Positions 14,920 through 23,094 are shown, counted from the first letter of the stretch. The stretch: DNA of 64,000 nt from Bradyrhizobium ottawaense (GCF_002278135.3 NZ_CP029425.2:1240001-1304000), one strand, 5' to 3'. Numbers and translations: made by a program. The notes: generated from the letters alone by a model not told the origin.

Positions 14920-16005
14920 TCAATCATCCACATCGTCCTGCGTGCGCCCGAACAGATGCACGATGCCCGGCGTTGCGATCGTCACGAACACGAAACGCGA
15001 CAGGTGGTGGGCCCCGACGAAGATCGGGTCGATGTGCAAGGTCAGCGCCAGCGCCAGCATGGCGTCCATCGCGCCCGGCGCGAAGGCGACCACGACATCG
15101 GAGAACTTGACCTGCGTGGTCAGCGCGACGATGCCGACGAAAACGGCGGAGACAGCGATCGCGACCGTGAACGAGCCCAGTGCCGCGTTGATGTGACCGG
15201 CGAGCGTCTTGATGCGCATCCGCGCGAAACGGCTGCCGATCAGCGCGCCGATGCCAACCAGCGCCACACCGCGCACCCAGTCCGGCAGGCCGCCCTCGAC
15301 CCAGCCGGCGCCATGCAGCACGCTGGAGGCGATCATGGCGCCGAACATCCAGCTCGCCGGAAACCTGATCAGGCGCAGGACCAGCGCCATGGCCAGCGAG
15401 GCCGCGACCAGCTCCACGAGATCGAGCGGCGAGGCGATCGTCGTCGCCAGCGACGGCGCGGCGGAGGGGGCGACGCCCGCAAATGCAAGCACCATCGGCA
15501 AGGCCGCGGTGAGGATGATGACGCGCATGGTCTGCACCACCGCGATGCCCGGCAGGTCGGCGCCGCGCTCGACCGCCAGGATCGTGATCTGCGACAGCGC
15601 GCCGGGGCTGCCGGCCAGGAAGGCCGAGGTGCGGTCCCAGCCATGGATGCGCTGGAGGTAATAGCTCGAGCCGAACGTCGAGCAGAACGTCGCCAGTGCA
15701 AGCAGCCCGATGGTGAGGGGGTATGCGCCGACCTGCTGAAGCAGATGGCGCGAGACCACCGAGCCCAGCGAAATCCCGAGCAGCACCAGCACGGTCTGGG
15801 TCAGGAGCGGCGGCAGCGCGAGCTGGCGCCCGGCGATCGCGGCAATCCCGACCGCGATCATCGAGCCGGAGATCAGCCCGCCGGGAAGGCCGGCGAGGAG
15901 AAACACAAGGCCGCCGGCGGTGCCGATGACGAGCGTCTCCGCCGTGCTCAAGATCTTGGCACGGCTCGGCCATTCAAACGACAGGGAGGCGGCGATTTGC
16001 TTCAC
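14920..16005 (-). CDS. AbrB-family membrane protein (putative transporter)
   Basis: 361 residues with about ten hydrophobic helices in two similar halves, as in the AbrB/PF05145 family ('AGLPGGLISGSMIAVGI' in the first half; 'FPASWMFGAMIASSVLHG' in the second; 'FAPGAMDAMLALALTLHIDPIFVGAHHLSRF' near the end). The family is annotated as ammonia monooxygenase-like or as a regulator of aidB, but it is structurally a transporter and its substrate is unknown. The start is GTG. It is monocistronic as far as the spacing shows. Confidence 0.82.
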   Translation of the reverse strand: MKQIAASLSFEWPSRAKILSTAETLVIGTAGGLVFLLAGLPGGLISGSMIAVGIAAIAGRQLALPPLLTQTVLVLLGISLGSVVSRHLLQQVGAYPLTIGLLALATFCSTFGSSYYLQRIHGWDRTSAFLAGSPGALSQITILAVERGADLPGIAVVQTMRVIILTAALPMVLAFAGVAPSAAPSLATTIASPLDLVELVAASLAMALVLRLIRFPASWMFGAMIASSVLHGAGWVEGGLPDWVRGVALVGIGALIGSRFARMRIKTLAGHINAALGSFTVAIAVSAVFVGIVALTTQVKFSDVVVAFAPGAMDAMLALALTLHIDPIFVGAHHLSRFVFVTIATPGIVHLFGRTQDDVDD

Positions 16006-16107
16006 GCCACCTTATCGCAAATCAGCGAGAGGCGCACAATTGCAGGCTCGTCATGCCGCAATGCGCGCGCCTCTCGCGAGAAGCTCGCGGAAGATCGTGT
16101 CGGAGGC

Positions 16108-16392
16108 CTACTTCTTGTCGGCAGCCGGCGCGGCGGTGCCCGCCTTGGCGGTCTTGATGCATTCGGAGCGGAATTTCTTGCGCTCCTTGCCGTGCAGGCC
16201 CTTGGCGTCGGCCTGCTTGGAGCATTCGAGCGACTCGGCCGAGCGCTCCTTCGGGGCTTTCTTGTCGGCCGCGGCGGCGGCATCGATCTTGGTATCGGTC
16301 TTGGCCGCCGGCGCGGCGGTCTGCGCGAAGGCGGTGCCGCCGGCGAGCAGGGAGGCGAGGGCGACAGCGGCGAGGCGAGAGGCGAGGGTCAT
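16108..16392 (-). CDS. PsiF-repeat small secreted protein
   Basis: 94 residues: a signal peptide (MTLASRLAAVALASLLAGGTAFAQ), an Ala/Lys-rich linker and one PsiF-type repeat 'SLECSKQADAKGLHGKERKKFRSECIK' with its two cysteines. PsiF proteins are small periplasmic proteins linked to phosphate starvation in E. coli, and their biochemical role is unknown. The start is at the ATG that opens the signal peptide. It is divergent from another small secreted protein gene. Confidence 0.75.
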   Translation of the reverse strand: MTLASRLAAVALASLLAGGTAFAQTAAPAAKTDTKIDAAAAADKKAPKERSAESLECSKQADAKGLHGKERKKFRSECIKTAKAGTAAPAADKK

Positions 16393-16597
16393 GGTGTTGC
16401 ACTCTTCTGGCGAGAATTGCGAAGGGTTGCGAACGTCGGCTCGCATTGCTGAACGCGACATGAATAATCTGAACGGCGCCGCTACTATATTTTGGCGGCC
16501 GGAAGCCATCGCTTCCTTGTCGCGAATGGCCGGCACGCTAGGATAGCAAGTCTTGTTTCACTTCCCCTCGGGGGAAGACCAAGGAGGAGACCTGAGG

Positions 16598-17098
16598 ATG
16601 ACCATTCAATCAAAAATGCTGTGCGCGATTGCGTTGTCGGGATTTGCTGCGTTGGCGGTATCGGCGCCAGCGCAGGCGCTGACGTCGCAGGAGTGCAGCG
16701 CCAAATACCAGGCGGCCAAGAAGGACGGCTCGCTCGGCACCATGAAGTGGAATGACTTCCGCAAGGCCCAGTGCGGCGCGGATGCAACGCCGGCTGCTGC
16801 AGCACCGGCTGCTCCCGCACCGACCGCGGCTGCGCCCGCCGCTCCCGCCGAGCCGAAGCAGGCCAAGAAGGAGGCGGCCCCCGCCGCCGCGCCGACCCTG
16901 CCGGCGGGACCCGCGATCTATCCGAACGCGATCGATCCGAAATATGCCAAGGAGACCCCGGGCAAGGGGCGCCTGCACACCTGCGTCGACCAGTACAACG
17001 CCAACAAGACCACCAACGGGAACGGCGGCATGAAGTGGATCCAGAAGGGCGGCGGCTACTACAGCGAATGCAACAAGAAGCTGAAGGGCGCCGCCTGA
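16598..17098 (+). CDS. Secreted hypothetical protein with duplicated Cys/Trp motif
   Basis: 166 residues: a signal peptide (about 1-28, ending APAQA), a first motif 'ECSAKYQAAKKDGSLGTMKW' ending in a second Cys, a 45-residue Ala/Pro/Lys linker, and a second related motif 'CVDQYNANKTTNGNGGMKW' again ending in Cys. Each unit thus has the form C-x3-Y/xY...G-x-MKW...C. No family is known to me for it. The start has an excellent AAGGAGGAG ribosome site, and a seven-pair hairpin (16561-16577) lies in the leader. A strong terminator follows. Confidence 0.7.
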   Translation: MTIQSKMLCAIALSGFAALAVSAPAQALTSQECSAKYQAAKKDGSLGTMKWNDFRKAQCGADATPAAAAPAAPAPTAAAPAAPAEPKQAKKEAAPAAAPTLPAGPAIYPNAIDPKYAKETPGKGRLHTCVDQYNANKTTNGNGGMKWIQKGGGYYSECNKKLKGAA

Positions 17099-17113
17099 GC
17101 TTCGAGCTGATGC

Positions 17114-17144
17114 GAAAGGCCGGAGCAACGCTCCGGCCTTTCTG
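17114..17144 (+). terminator. Strong rho-independent terminator
   Basis: A perfect 13-pair stem (GAAAGGCCGGAGC with its complement) closes on a three-base loop and is followed by a T-containing tract. It lies 16 bases after the stop codon of the secreted protein. Confidence 0.8.
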
Positions 17145-17159
17145 CTTAAATTTTAGTTT

Positions 17160-17207
17160 GAGCATGATCTTTCGGAAAACCGCTGCACACTTTTCCGGAT
17201 CATGCTC
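17160..17207. repeat. GCATGATC-type palindromic repeat, copy A
   Basis: The ends GAGCATGATC and GATCATGCTC are inverted, with 'GGAAAACCGCTGCACACTTT' between them. Related copies occur at 50817-50867 and 55317-55383. This is a common extragenic palindrome in rhizobia as I recall. Its right end touches the stop codon of the TetR gene. Confidence 0.65.
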
Positions 17208-17755
17208 TAGTTGAGCAGCTTCTCGGCCGATTTCGCCACCAGTTGCGACCGCTTGCGCGGGCCGCGCTCGACGAACAACAGGCTCTGGCCGAAGATGAAG
17301 CAGTAGAACAGGAAGGCCTGCGCCTCGGCCTCCTCGGGCGCAAGCCCGGTCGCGCGATAGAGCTCGGCCACGTGCTTGAGCCGCGCTGCGTCCACGCTCG
17401 CCACGGCGGCCGCCGCGCTCTCGTCGGAGCGGGCCCATTGCCGGATCGCGAGCTCGATCGCCATGGCTTCCGGATTGAGCCGCTCGGAGTAGAGCTGGAT
17501 CACCGCCTTCAGCCGTTCGCGGGGGTGTTGGCCATCGAGGCGCGTCTGCTGCGCGATCGACGCGGCCCGCCCCTCGCGCCAGCGCTGCAGCATGGCTTCG
17601 AGCAGCGCGGCGCGGTCGGCGAAGCGGCGATAGAAGCCGCCCTTGGTGACGCCGAGATTCTTGGCGAGCACCTCGACCCTGACACCCTCGACCCCCGAGC
17701 GGGCGAGCTCGGCAAACCCCGCCTCGACCCAGACATCGCCCTTGCCGTCGCTCAT
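17207..17755 (-). CDS. TetR-family transcriptional repressor
   Basis: 182 residues with an N-terminal TetR helix-turn-helix ('GFAELARSGVEGVRVEVLAKNLGVTKGGFYRRFADRAALLEAML') and a helical ligand-binding half of no assigned type. It is divergent from two hotdog thioesterase genes. The 98-base gap holds two 18-base palindromes of the TGATACG...CGTATCA type, the natural candidates for its operators. It therefore probably represses itself and the thioesterase genes until an acyl-type or aromatic ligand is bound; the ligand is a guess. Confidence 0.85.
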   Translation of the reverse strand: MSDGKGDVWVEAGFAELARSGVEGVRVEVLAKNLGVTKGGFYRRFADRAALLEAMLQRWREGRAASIAQQTRLDGQHPRERLKAVIQLYSERLNPEAMAIELAIRQWARSDESAAAAVASVDAARLKHVAELYRATGLAPEEAEAQAFLFYCFIFGQSLLFVERGPRKRSQLVAKSAEKLLN

Positions 17756-17776
17756 GAAAGAAGCCTCTCGAACTCT

Positions 17777-17829
17777 TGATACGGTGCCGTATTGCTAACG
17801 CGTCTCGTGCCTGATACGCTACCGTATCA
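17777..17829. promoter_or_regulatory. Two TetR operator-like palindromes
   Basis: Site 1 (17777-17794) reads TGATACGGTGCCGTATTG and site 2 (17812-17829) reads TGATACGCTACCGTATCA. They share 14 of 18 positions, each is a dyad, and they are 35 bases apart start to start. They lie between the divergent TetR gene and the first thioesterase gene. The palindromes are observed; assignment to the adjacent repressor is inferred. Confidence 0.65.
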
Positions 17830-17853
17830 AGATCAATAAACAACGAGGGCGGA

Positions 17854-18288
17854 ATGGCGATGGAGCAGGAGGCGACCTATCGCGGCACGGTCTATCCGTG
17901 GCAATGCGACCATGTCGGCCATATGAACATCATGTGGTATGTCGGCAAATTCGACGAAGCCAACTGGAATCTGTTCGCCCGCCTCGGCTTGACGCCGAGC
18001 TATTTGCGCTCCTCCGGCCGCGGCATGGCCGCCGTGCAGCAGAACATCGCCTACAGGCGCGAGCTGCTCGCCGGCGACATCGTCGAGGTCCGCAGCCATC
18101 TGCTCGAGGTCCGCGACAAGTCGATCCGCTTCCGGCACGACATGACGAATGCCGAGACCGGCGAGATCGCCGCAACTTGCGAGATTACCGGCGTGCACAT
18201 GGATCGGAGCCAGCGCAAATCGGCGCCGTTCGCGGATGCCATCCGGGAGATCGCTCTGCGCCGTCTCGCCGATCCGGCCGAGGCCTGA
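17854..18288 (+). CDS. Acyl-CoA thioesterase, 4HBT hotdog family
   Basis: 144 residues forming one hotdog domain. The catalytic segment 'YPWQCDHVGHMNIMWYVGKFDEANW' has the Asp and HMN of 4-hydroxybenzoyl-CoA thioesterase-like enzymes, and 'VRDKSIRFRHDMTNAETGEIAATCEITGVHMDR' supplies the central strands. It probably hydrolyses an acyl-CoA or aryl-CoA in the cytoplasm. It is the first gene after the TetR operators, with the second thioesterase three bases downstream. ATG codons at 17854 and 17860 are both possible. Confidence 0.82.
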   Translation: MAMEQEATYRGTVYPWQCDHVGHMNIMWYVGKFDEANWNLFARLGLTPSYLRSSGRGMAAVQQNIAYRRELLAGDIVEVRSHLLEVRDKSIRFRHDMTNAETGEIAATCEITGVHMDRSQRKSAPFADAIREIALRRLADPAEA

Positions 18289-18291
18289 ACC

Positions 18292-18768
18292 ATGGCCGCG
18301 TTCGAGCCGAAGAACCCGGGCTATCGCGCGGCGGCGATCGCAATGTTCGACGGCCAGCCGGCGATGCACACGCTCGGCATCGTGATCGTCCGCCTTGCAC
18401 CGGGCGAGGCCGAGCTGGCGATGCTGCATTCGCCTGATCTCACGCAGCAGAACGGTTTTGTCCATGCCGGCATCATCACGGCAGGGCTCGACAACGCCTG
18501 CGGCGTGGCCGCCTTTACCCTGATGCCAAGGGAGGCTGACATCCTCACCGTCGAGTTCAAGACGACCCTGCTGGCACCCGCTCGCGGCGAACGGTTCGTG
18601 TTCAGGGCGGAGGTGGTCAAGCCCGGCCGCACGCTCACGTTCTGCGAGGCCAGGGCGTTTGCCGAGCACGAGGGCAACACCACGCTGATCGCCACGATGA
18701 CCGGGACGTTGATGGCGATGCTGCCGCGCATTGCTGCTTCGCACGAGCCGCGCACGTCTCATGCATAG
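18292..18768 (+). CDS. PaaI-family hotdog thioesterase
   Basis: 158 residues with the PaaI/acyl-CoA thioesterase-13 motif 'QQNGFVHAGIITAGLDNACGVAAFTLMP' (Gly/His turn and the Asp on the following helix) and the strand 'ILTVEFKTTLLAPARGERFVFRAEVVKPGRTLTFCEARAF'. Such enzymes hydrolyse acyl- or phenylacetyl-type CoA thioesters. It is placed three bases after the 4HBT gene, and the two probably form one operon under the TetR regulator. The substrate cannot be read from sequence. Confidence 0.82.
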   Translation: MAAFEPKNPGYRAAAIAMFDGQPAMHTLGIVIVRLAPGEAELAMLHSPDLTQQNGFVHAGIITAGLDNACGVAAFTLMPREADILTVEFKTTLLAPARGERFVFRAEVVKPGRTLTFCEARAFAEHEGNTTLIATMTGTLMAMLPRIAASHEPRTSHA

Positions 18769-18812
18769 CTGCGATTGACAAGCCTGTCGGCGCATCTCTT
18801 GATGCGACGGTC

Positions 18813-19196
18813 ATGCTTGCGAGTCTCGGCCTCATCCTGCTGTGCCAATTGATCGGCGAAGCCGTCGTGCGCGGCCTCGGGCTACCCTTGCCGGGACCTG
18901 TGCTCGGCCTGCTGCTGCTCCTGATCCTGCTGCTCGCCCGCGATCGCTTCGCAGCGCTTGCATACGGGCCGCTGCGCAACGACGGCGTGGAAACGGCAAG
19001 CAAGGGCCTGCTGGCACATCTGTCGCTGTTGTTCGTGCCGGCCGGCGTCGGCGTCGTGCAGAAGCTCGACCTGCTCGCCTCCCATGGCATCGCCATCGTC
19101 CTCGTGCTTGCGCTCTCCGTGGTCGTCACGCTGCTCGCGACGGTGCTGACCTTCCGCCTCGTCAGCCGCCTGTTGAAGCAGCAGGACGCGCGATGA
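18813..19196 (+). CDS. lrgA: LrgA/CidA-family holin-like membrane protein
   Basis: 127 residues with four membrane helices and the family motif 'LPLPGPVLGLLLLLILL' near the N-terminus and 'SLLFVPAGVGVV' in the third helix. CidA/LrgA proteins act with LrgB partners in murein hydrolase control or, in other bacteria, in pyruvate/acetate or glycolate transport. Its stop overlaps the lrgB start (ATGA). It follows the thioesterases by 44 bases, so it may belong to the same transcript. Confidence 0.8.
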   Translation: MLASLGLILLCQLIGEAVVRGLGLPLPGPVLGLLLLLILLLARDRFAALAYGPLRNDGVETASKGLLAHLSLLFVPAGVGVVQKLDLLASHGIAIVLVLALSVVVTLLATVLTFRLVSRLLKQQDAR

Positions 19197-19915
19197 GCGA
19201 CAATCCGTTCTCGCTCTGGGTCTATCTCTCGCAGTCGCCGCTGCTGTGGCTGACCGTGACGCTGCTGGTCTATGCCGCGACGGATGCGGTGTCGCTGGCG
19301 ACGCGGCGCCATCCGCTCGCCAATCCCGTGCTGCACGCGATGTGGATCATCGGCGCGTTCCTGCTCGCAACCGGCACGTCCTATACGAGCTATTTCGCCG
19401 GCGCGCAGTTCGTGCACTTCCTGCTGGGGCCCGCCATCGTCGCGCTCGCGGTGCCGCTCTATGAGAACCGCAGGCGCGTCGTGTCATCCATCGTGCCGAT
19501 GCTGGTGGCGCTGCTCGCGGGATCGGTCACGGCGGTGGTGTCGGTGGTGCTGCTGGCCGAGCTTGCCGGCCTGCCGCGCGACGTGGTGCTGTCGCTGGCG
19601 CCGAAATCGGTCACCGCCGGGGTCGCCATGGGTATCGCCGAATCCCTGCACGCCGATCCCTCGCTGGCGGCGGTGGCGGTGATCCTCACCGGCATCATGG
19701 GCGCGATCATCGTGACGCCGCTGATGAACCGCACCGGCGTCACCGATTACCGGGCGCGCGGCTTCGCCGCCGGCCTTGCCGCGCATGGCATCGGCACCGC
19801 GCGCGCGTTCCAGGTCGACGAGATTGCCGGCGTCTTCTCCGGCATCGCCATGAGTCTCAACGCCTTGGTGACCTCGTTCCTGGTCCCCCTGGCGGTCACG
19901 CTGCTGGTGCGATGA
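19193..19915 (+). CDS. lrgB: LrgB/CidB-family membrane protein
   Basis: 240 residues with about six to seven membrane helices. Family signatures are 'LLGPAIVALAVPLYENRR', 'LSLAPKSVTAGVAMGIAE' and 'GFAAGLAAHGIGTARAFQ'. It is the partner of LrgA, translationally coupled through a four-base overlap. By analogy with plant and bacterial LrgAB-type proteins it may export small organic acids, but the substrate is unknown. The ATG at 19193 is chosen over the long upstream frame, which is only a shadow of lrgA. Confidence 0.85.
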   Translation: MSDNPFSLWVYLSQSPLLWLTVTLLVYAATDAVSLATRRHPLANPVLHAMWIIGAFLLATGTSYTSYFAGAQFVHFLLGPAIVALAVPLYENRRRVVSSIVPMLVALLAGSVTAVVSVVLLAELAGLPRDVVLSLAPKSVTAGVAMGIAESLHADPSLAAVAVILTGIMGAIIVTPLMNRTGVTDYRARGFAAGLAAHGIGTARAFQVDEIAGVFSGIAMSLNALVTSFLVPLAVTLLVR

Positions 19916-20002
19916 CATCGTCGCCGCGACACTCTATATGATCGGTAACAATTCCCGGTCCCGAACCGTATTCAGGGAGATGGGACCGAAACGGGACGAG
20001 AT

Positions 20003-20659
20003 ATGGCTGGATCTGGGACTAAGGGCCTTGTGCCGACGCGGCGCGCGGCGCTGACGCTGATCGGGGCGGGCGCCCTCGCACTGACGGGCGCCTCGGCGCG
20101 TGCGGCGACCGACGACAACGAGGTGCTGACCGAAGCCAAGGTGCTGCGCGATCCCGACACGCCCGTCGCCGGCAATCCCAACGGCAACGTCACCATCGTC
20201 GAATGGTCTGACTACAATTGCCCCTATTGCCGCAAGCTCGAGCCCGAGCTGCGCCAGGTCGTCCAGGACGACGGCAAGGTGCGGCTGGTGATGAAGGATT
20301 GGCCGATCCTCGGGCCGGTCTCGGTGACGGCGGCGCGGACCGCTCTCGCGGCAAAATTCCAGGACAAATACCATCAGGCCCATGACGCCTTGATGGGCGT
20401 CAGCTCGCGCCTGACCGAGCCGCGCATCAACGAGCTGCTGGCGGCCGCCGGCGTCGACATGGACCGCCTGAAGCGCGATCTCGCCGGCCATGGCAGCGAC
20501 ATCGACGCGCTGCTCAAGCGCAACAACGAGCAGGCCGAAGCCTTCGGTTTCAGTGGCACCCCGTCCTTCATCGTCGGCAAGTACCGCGTCCCCGGCGTGC
20601 TTAGCATGACCGAGTTCGAGCAGGTCATCGCCGATGCCCGCAAGGCCAAGATGAACTGA
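20003..20659 (+). CDS. DsbA-family thiol:disulfide protein, Tat-exported
   Basis: 218 residues. The N-terminus 'PTRRAALTLIGAGALALTGASARA' is a twin-arginine signal peptide. The thioredoxin fold begins near residue 60 with active site 'SDYNCPYCRKLEPEL' (Cys73, Cys76), and the cis-proline loop is 'GFSGTPSFIVGKYRVPG'. It resembles Com1/BdbD-like DsbA proteins that oxidise or isomerise disulfides in the periplasm. A DsbB-like gene lies about 5 kb upstream and could be its redox partner. It stands alone; a hairpin follows the stop. Confidence 0.83.
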   Translation: MAGSGTKGLVPTRRAALTLIGAGALALTGASARAATDDNEVLTEAKVLRDPDTPVAGNPNGNVTIVEWSDYNCPYCRKLEPELRQVVQDDGKVRLVMKDWPILGPVSVTAARTALAAKFQDKYHQAHDALMGVSSRLTEPRINELLAAAGVDMDRLKRDLAGHGSDIDALLKRNNEQAEAFGFSGTPSFIVGKYRVPGVLSMTEFEQVIADARKAKMN

Positions 20660-20689
20660 GGCGCGCAGCGTCGGTCGCGGCCAACACAA

Positions 20690-20720
20690 AGGCGCCGCCG
20701 CGGAGTTCGCGACGGCGCCT
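20690..20720. terminator. Hairpin between convergent genes
   Basis: Arms AGGCGCCG and CGGCGCCT, with an inner CGCG pair, lie between the dsbA-like gene and the small membrane protein on the other strand. The hairpin is GC-rich with no strong T tract, so its efficiency is uncertain; it may act on both strands. Confidence 0.45.
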
Positions 20721-20740
20721 CGTGCATGATACGGCGTCGG

Positions 20741-20947
20741 TTACTTCGACGAGATCCGGACCCAGTCCTTGTGCGCGCGGTCGCGCAGCGCGTCCCAGTC
20801 GGCCTTCGCGACATCCCAGTTCACGATGGTGCGATTGCTCGTCGCGACCTCGCCATTGGCGACGGATGAGGTCTGCATGGAGTCGTAGACGTAGACGCCG
20901 CCGGCAAGCAGAAGGGCGCCCAAAATCATTCCAAAAAACGTCCTCAT
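20741..20947 (-). CDS. Small single-pass membrane protein, 68 aa
   Basis: The ATG at 20947 has a GGAGG ribosome site seven bases upstream and opens a hydrophobic helix (MRTFFGMILGALLLAGGVYVYDSMQ) followed by a polar tail ending 'NWDVAKADWDALRDRAHKDWVRISSK'. It is probably anchored in the inner membrane with the tail in the periplasm. I know of no family name. The longer upstream frame is rejected because it lacks a ribosome site and the helix starts here. Confidence 0.6.
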   Translation of the reverse strand: MRTFFGMILGALLLAGGVYVYDSMQTSSVANGEVATSNRTIVNWDVAKADWDALRDRAHKDWVRISSK

Positions 20948-21029
20948 AGCGAACCTCCGGTGACGCGCCGATAACGTCGGCACGGCGCGATGGTTCCGCG
21001 GCCATGCGGCGCATCTAAGGACAGGTTGT

Positions 21030-22100
21030 TCATTTTCCATTCAGCCACTGCACCAGCTCCGCGTTGATCTCGCGCGGATAGGTGTGGCTGAGGTCGTCGA
21101 TCTCGCGATAGGTGACATCAGCGCCAGCCGCGGCGAGCGCTGCCTGGGTCTGGCGCGCGGTCTGCACCGGAAACATCCAGTCGAGCTTGCCGTGGGTGAT
21201 GAAGATGGGCAGACCTTGCAAGCGCGCGGCGTCCGCCATCTCCGCCATCAGCGGATGGAAGGTTGCGGAGACCGGCGCCAGATGGGTGAAGGGCGAGGCG
21301 CCCTCGAGGCCGCTGACGTAGCTGAAGGTGCCGCCGTCGCTCATGCCGGTCAGCAGCATGCGCGAGGTGTTGATGCTCCAGCGGCTGCGCACGGTTTCGA
21401 GGATACGCATGAGATTGGGCGTATCGGCATCGTCGCCCATCAGCGCCCAGGTCGGACCGGTCGCGGTGGGCGCCACCAGGATCGCGCCAAGGCTGCGGGC
21501 GTCGCGCAGCCAGCTCCACAGGAAACCGCGTCCGTTGCCGCTGCCGCCATGCAGCGCCATCACCAGCGGCATGGCGCGTTCGGGCGTATAGTACTCAGGC
21601 ACATAGACCGAGAAGCCGCCGCGGCTGCCGGGTTCGTTGTGATCGTGGAAGATGCCAGTATTTTCGCTCGCGCCGACTTCGAGCCGCGACAACAGATCCG
21701 CATTTTCGCGATTGGCGGTGTTGAGGAAGAAGCTGCTTACGGGAGGAAACTGCATCGCCAGGGGATAAAGCGCCTCCTGCGCGCGCGGCACGTGGCGCAG
21801 CGCGCGGAAGACAGCGACGAGATCGCCATTGCCGCGCTCCACCTCGCGGATCCCGGCAAAGGCGGCGAGCGTCTCGCCGCAGGCGCGATCGAGCCGCTCG
21901 CGGAGGCCCGCGAACTGCTCTGGCCACTCTCCATTAGCCGCGTGTGCCGCTTGCAGCGCCTCATCCGGTGCGCCGATCGCGTTCATCACGGTAGCGAACG
22001 CCGGCGGATGCAGATGGCGTTGGAAGAAGCCGAGCGCTTCCAGCGCATTGAGCAGCGGCGGCAGCACGGCCACGATGTCGTCGATCACGGCCTCGCTCAT
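21030..22100 (-). CDS. Alpha/beta hydrolase (phospholipase/PHB depolymerase-like esterase)
   Basis: 356 residues. The N-terminal 150 residues are helical and unassigned; the C-terminal half is a serine hydrolase with oxyanion loop 'ALHGGSGNGRGFLW', nucleophile elbow 'TGMSDGGTF' and 'THGKLDWMFPV' / 'DDLSHTYPREI' supplying the Asp and His. It resembles the carboxylesterase/phospholipase and esterase-PHB-depolymerase groups. There is no signal peptide, so it should be cytoplasmic. It lies 22 bases downstream of the HtrA-like gene on the same strand and is probably co-transcribed with it. Confidence 0.75.
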   Translation of the reverse strand: MSEAVIDDIVAVLPPLLNALEALGFFQRHLHPPAFATVMNAIGAPDEALQAAHAANGEWPEQFAGLRERLDRACGETLAAFAGIREVERGNGDLVAVFRALRHVPRAQEALYPLAMQFPPVSSFFLNTANRENADLLSRLEVGASENTGIFHDHNEPGSRGGFSVYVPEYYTPERAMPLVMALHGGSGNGRGFLWSWLRDARSLGAILVAPTATGPTWALMGDDADTPNLMRILETVRSRWSINTSRMLLTGMSDGGTFSYVSGLEGASPFTHLAPVSATFHPLMAEMADAARLQGLPIFITHGKLDWMFPVQTARQTQAALAAAGADVTYREIDDLSHTYPREINAELVQWLNGK

Positions 22101-22122
22101 CGCGGCTTCCTTCAGCGTGGGA

Positions 22123-23094
22123 TCAATGCAGCTTCGGCGCCTTCAAGAGCTTGAAGCGATCGGTGGAGGTCACCGTGACGTCGAAGGTGACGCCTTGGTG
22201 GTGCACGGTCAGCGGCACGTCGACGCCGGCGGCGCCGAGTGCCCACATCTTCTTGTAGAAGGCGGTCTGGCTCGTGACCTTGTCCCCGTTCACGGCGAGG
22301 ATGATATCGTCGGTCTTGAGCTCGGCGCGCGCGGCAGGACCGTTGGGGGAGATCCCGATCACGACCACGCGGTTGTCGATCTCGGTCGAGTAGAGCCCGA
22401 GCCAGGGCCGCGCCGGCTTGTTGACCCGACCGAACTTGCGCAGATCGTCCAGGATCGGCTTCAAGAGGTCGATCGGCACGACCATGTTGACGTGCTCGGC
22501 CTTGCCGTCGCGCTCGCGTTCCAGCTGAAGCGAGCCGATGCCGATCAGCTCGCCGCGCTCGTTGAGCAGCGCCGTGCCGCCCCAGTTCGGATGCGCAGGA
22601 TAGGTGAAGACGGCTTCGTCCAGCAGATATTCCCAATAGCCGGCGAATTCCTGCTTGGCCACGATCTGGCTCGCGACCGAGCGCGTGCGACCGCCGGCGC
22701 CCCCGACCACGACGCGGTCGCCGATCCGGGTTTCCGCCGAGCTGCCGAGCGGCAACGGTTCGACGTCGAGCTCACCGAGGGCTTGCACCAGGCCGAAGCC
22801 GGTTTCGGAATCGAAACCGAGCGCGTGGCCTTCGACCACCCGCCCATCGCTGAGGTGCAGCCACACCGATTCCGCTTCGGTGATGAGATAGCCGATGGTG
22901 AGCACCAGTCCGTGATCGATCACGACGCCGTTGCCGGCGCGTTCGGTGCCCAGCGTCTCGGCGCTGAAGGCGTCCGGCGGGACGATAGCGTGCAGGCCGA
23001 CGACGGACGCGAGCGCGCGGTCGAGATCGAAACCGTAGTCGCTCGCACGCGGCTGATTGGCCGGCGGCACTCTCCATTCGGTCAAAGCGGGCAT
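22123..23094 (-). CDS. HtrA/DegP-like PDZ protein lacking the catalytic triad
   Basis: 323 residues: a trypsin-like S1C domain (about 25-220) plus a PDZ domain (about 230-315, 'GPAARAELKTDDIILAVNG'). Aligned by eye with HtrA, every catalytic position is changed: the LTNxHV motif reads LTIGYLI (His to Tyr69), T-D-L-A-L reads T-G-F-G-L (Asp to Gly99), and NSGGPL reads NWGGTAL (Ser to Trp171). It is therefore probably an inactive protease acting as a binding or chaperone protein. No signal peptide is visible, so it may be cytoplasmic. AGGAG precedes the ATG. It is followed by the esterase gene. Confidence 0.78.
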   Translation of the reverse strand: MPALTEWRVPPANQPRASDYGFDLDRALASVVGLHAIVPPDAFSAETLGTERAGNGVVIDHGLVLTIGYLITEAESVWLHLSDGRVVEGHALGFDSETGFGLVQALGELDVEPLPLGSSAETRIGDRVVVGGAGGRTRSVASQIVAKQEFAGYWEYLLDEAVFTYPAHPNWGGTALLNERGELIGIGSLQLERERDGKAEHVNMVVPIDLLKPILDDLRKFGRVNKPARPWLGLYSTEIDNRVVVIGISPNGPAARAELKTDDIILAVNGDKVTSQTAFYKKMWALGAAGVDVPLTVHHQGVTFDVTVTSTDRFKLLKAPKLH

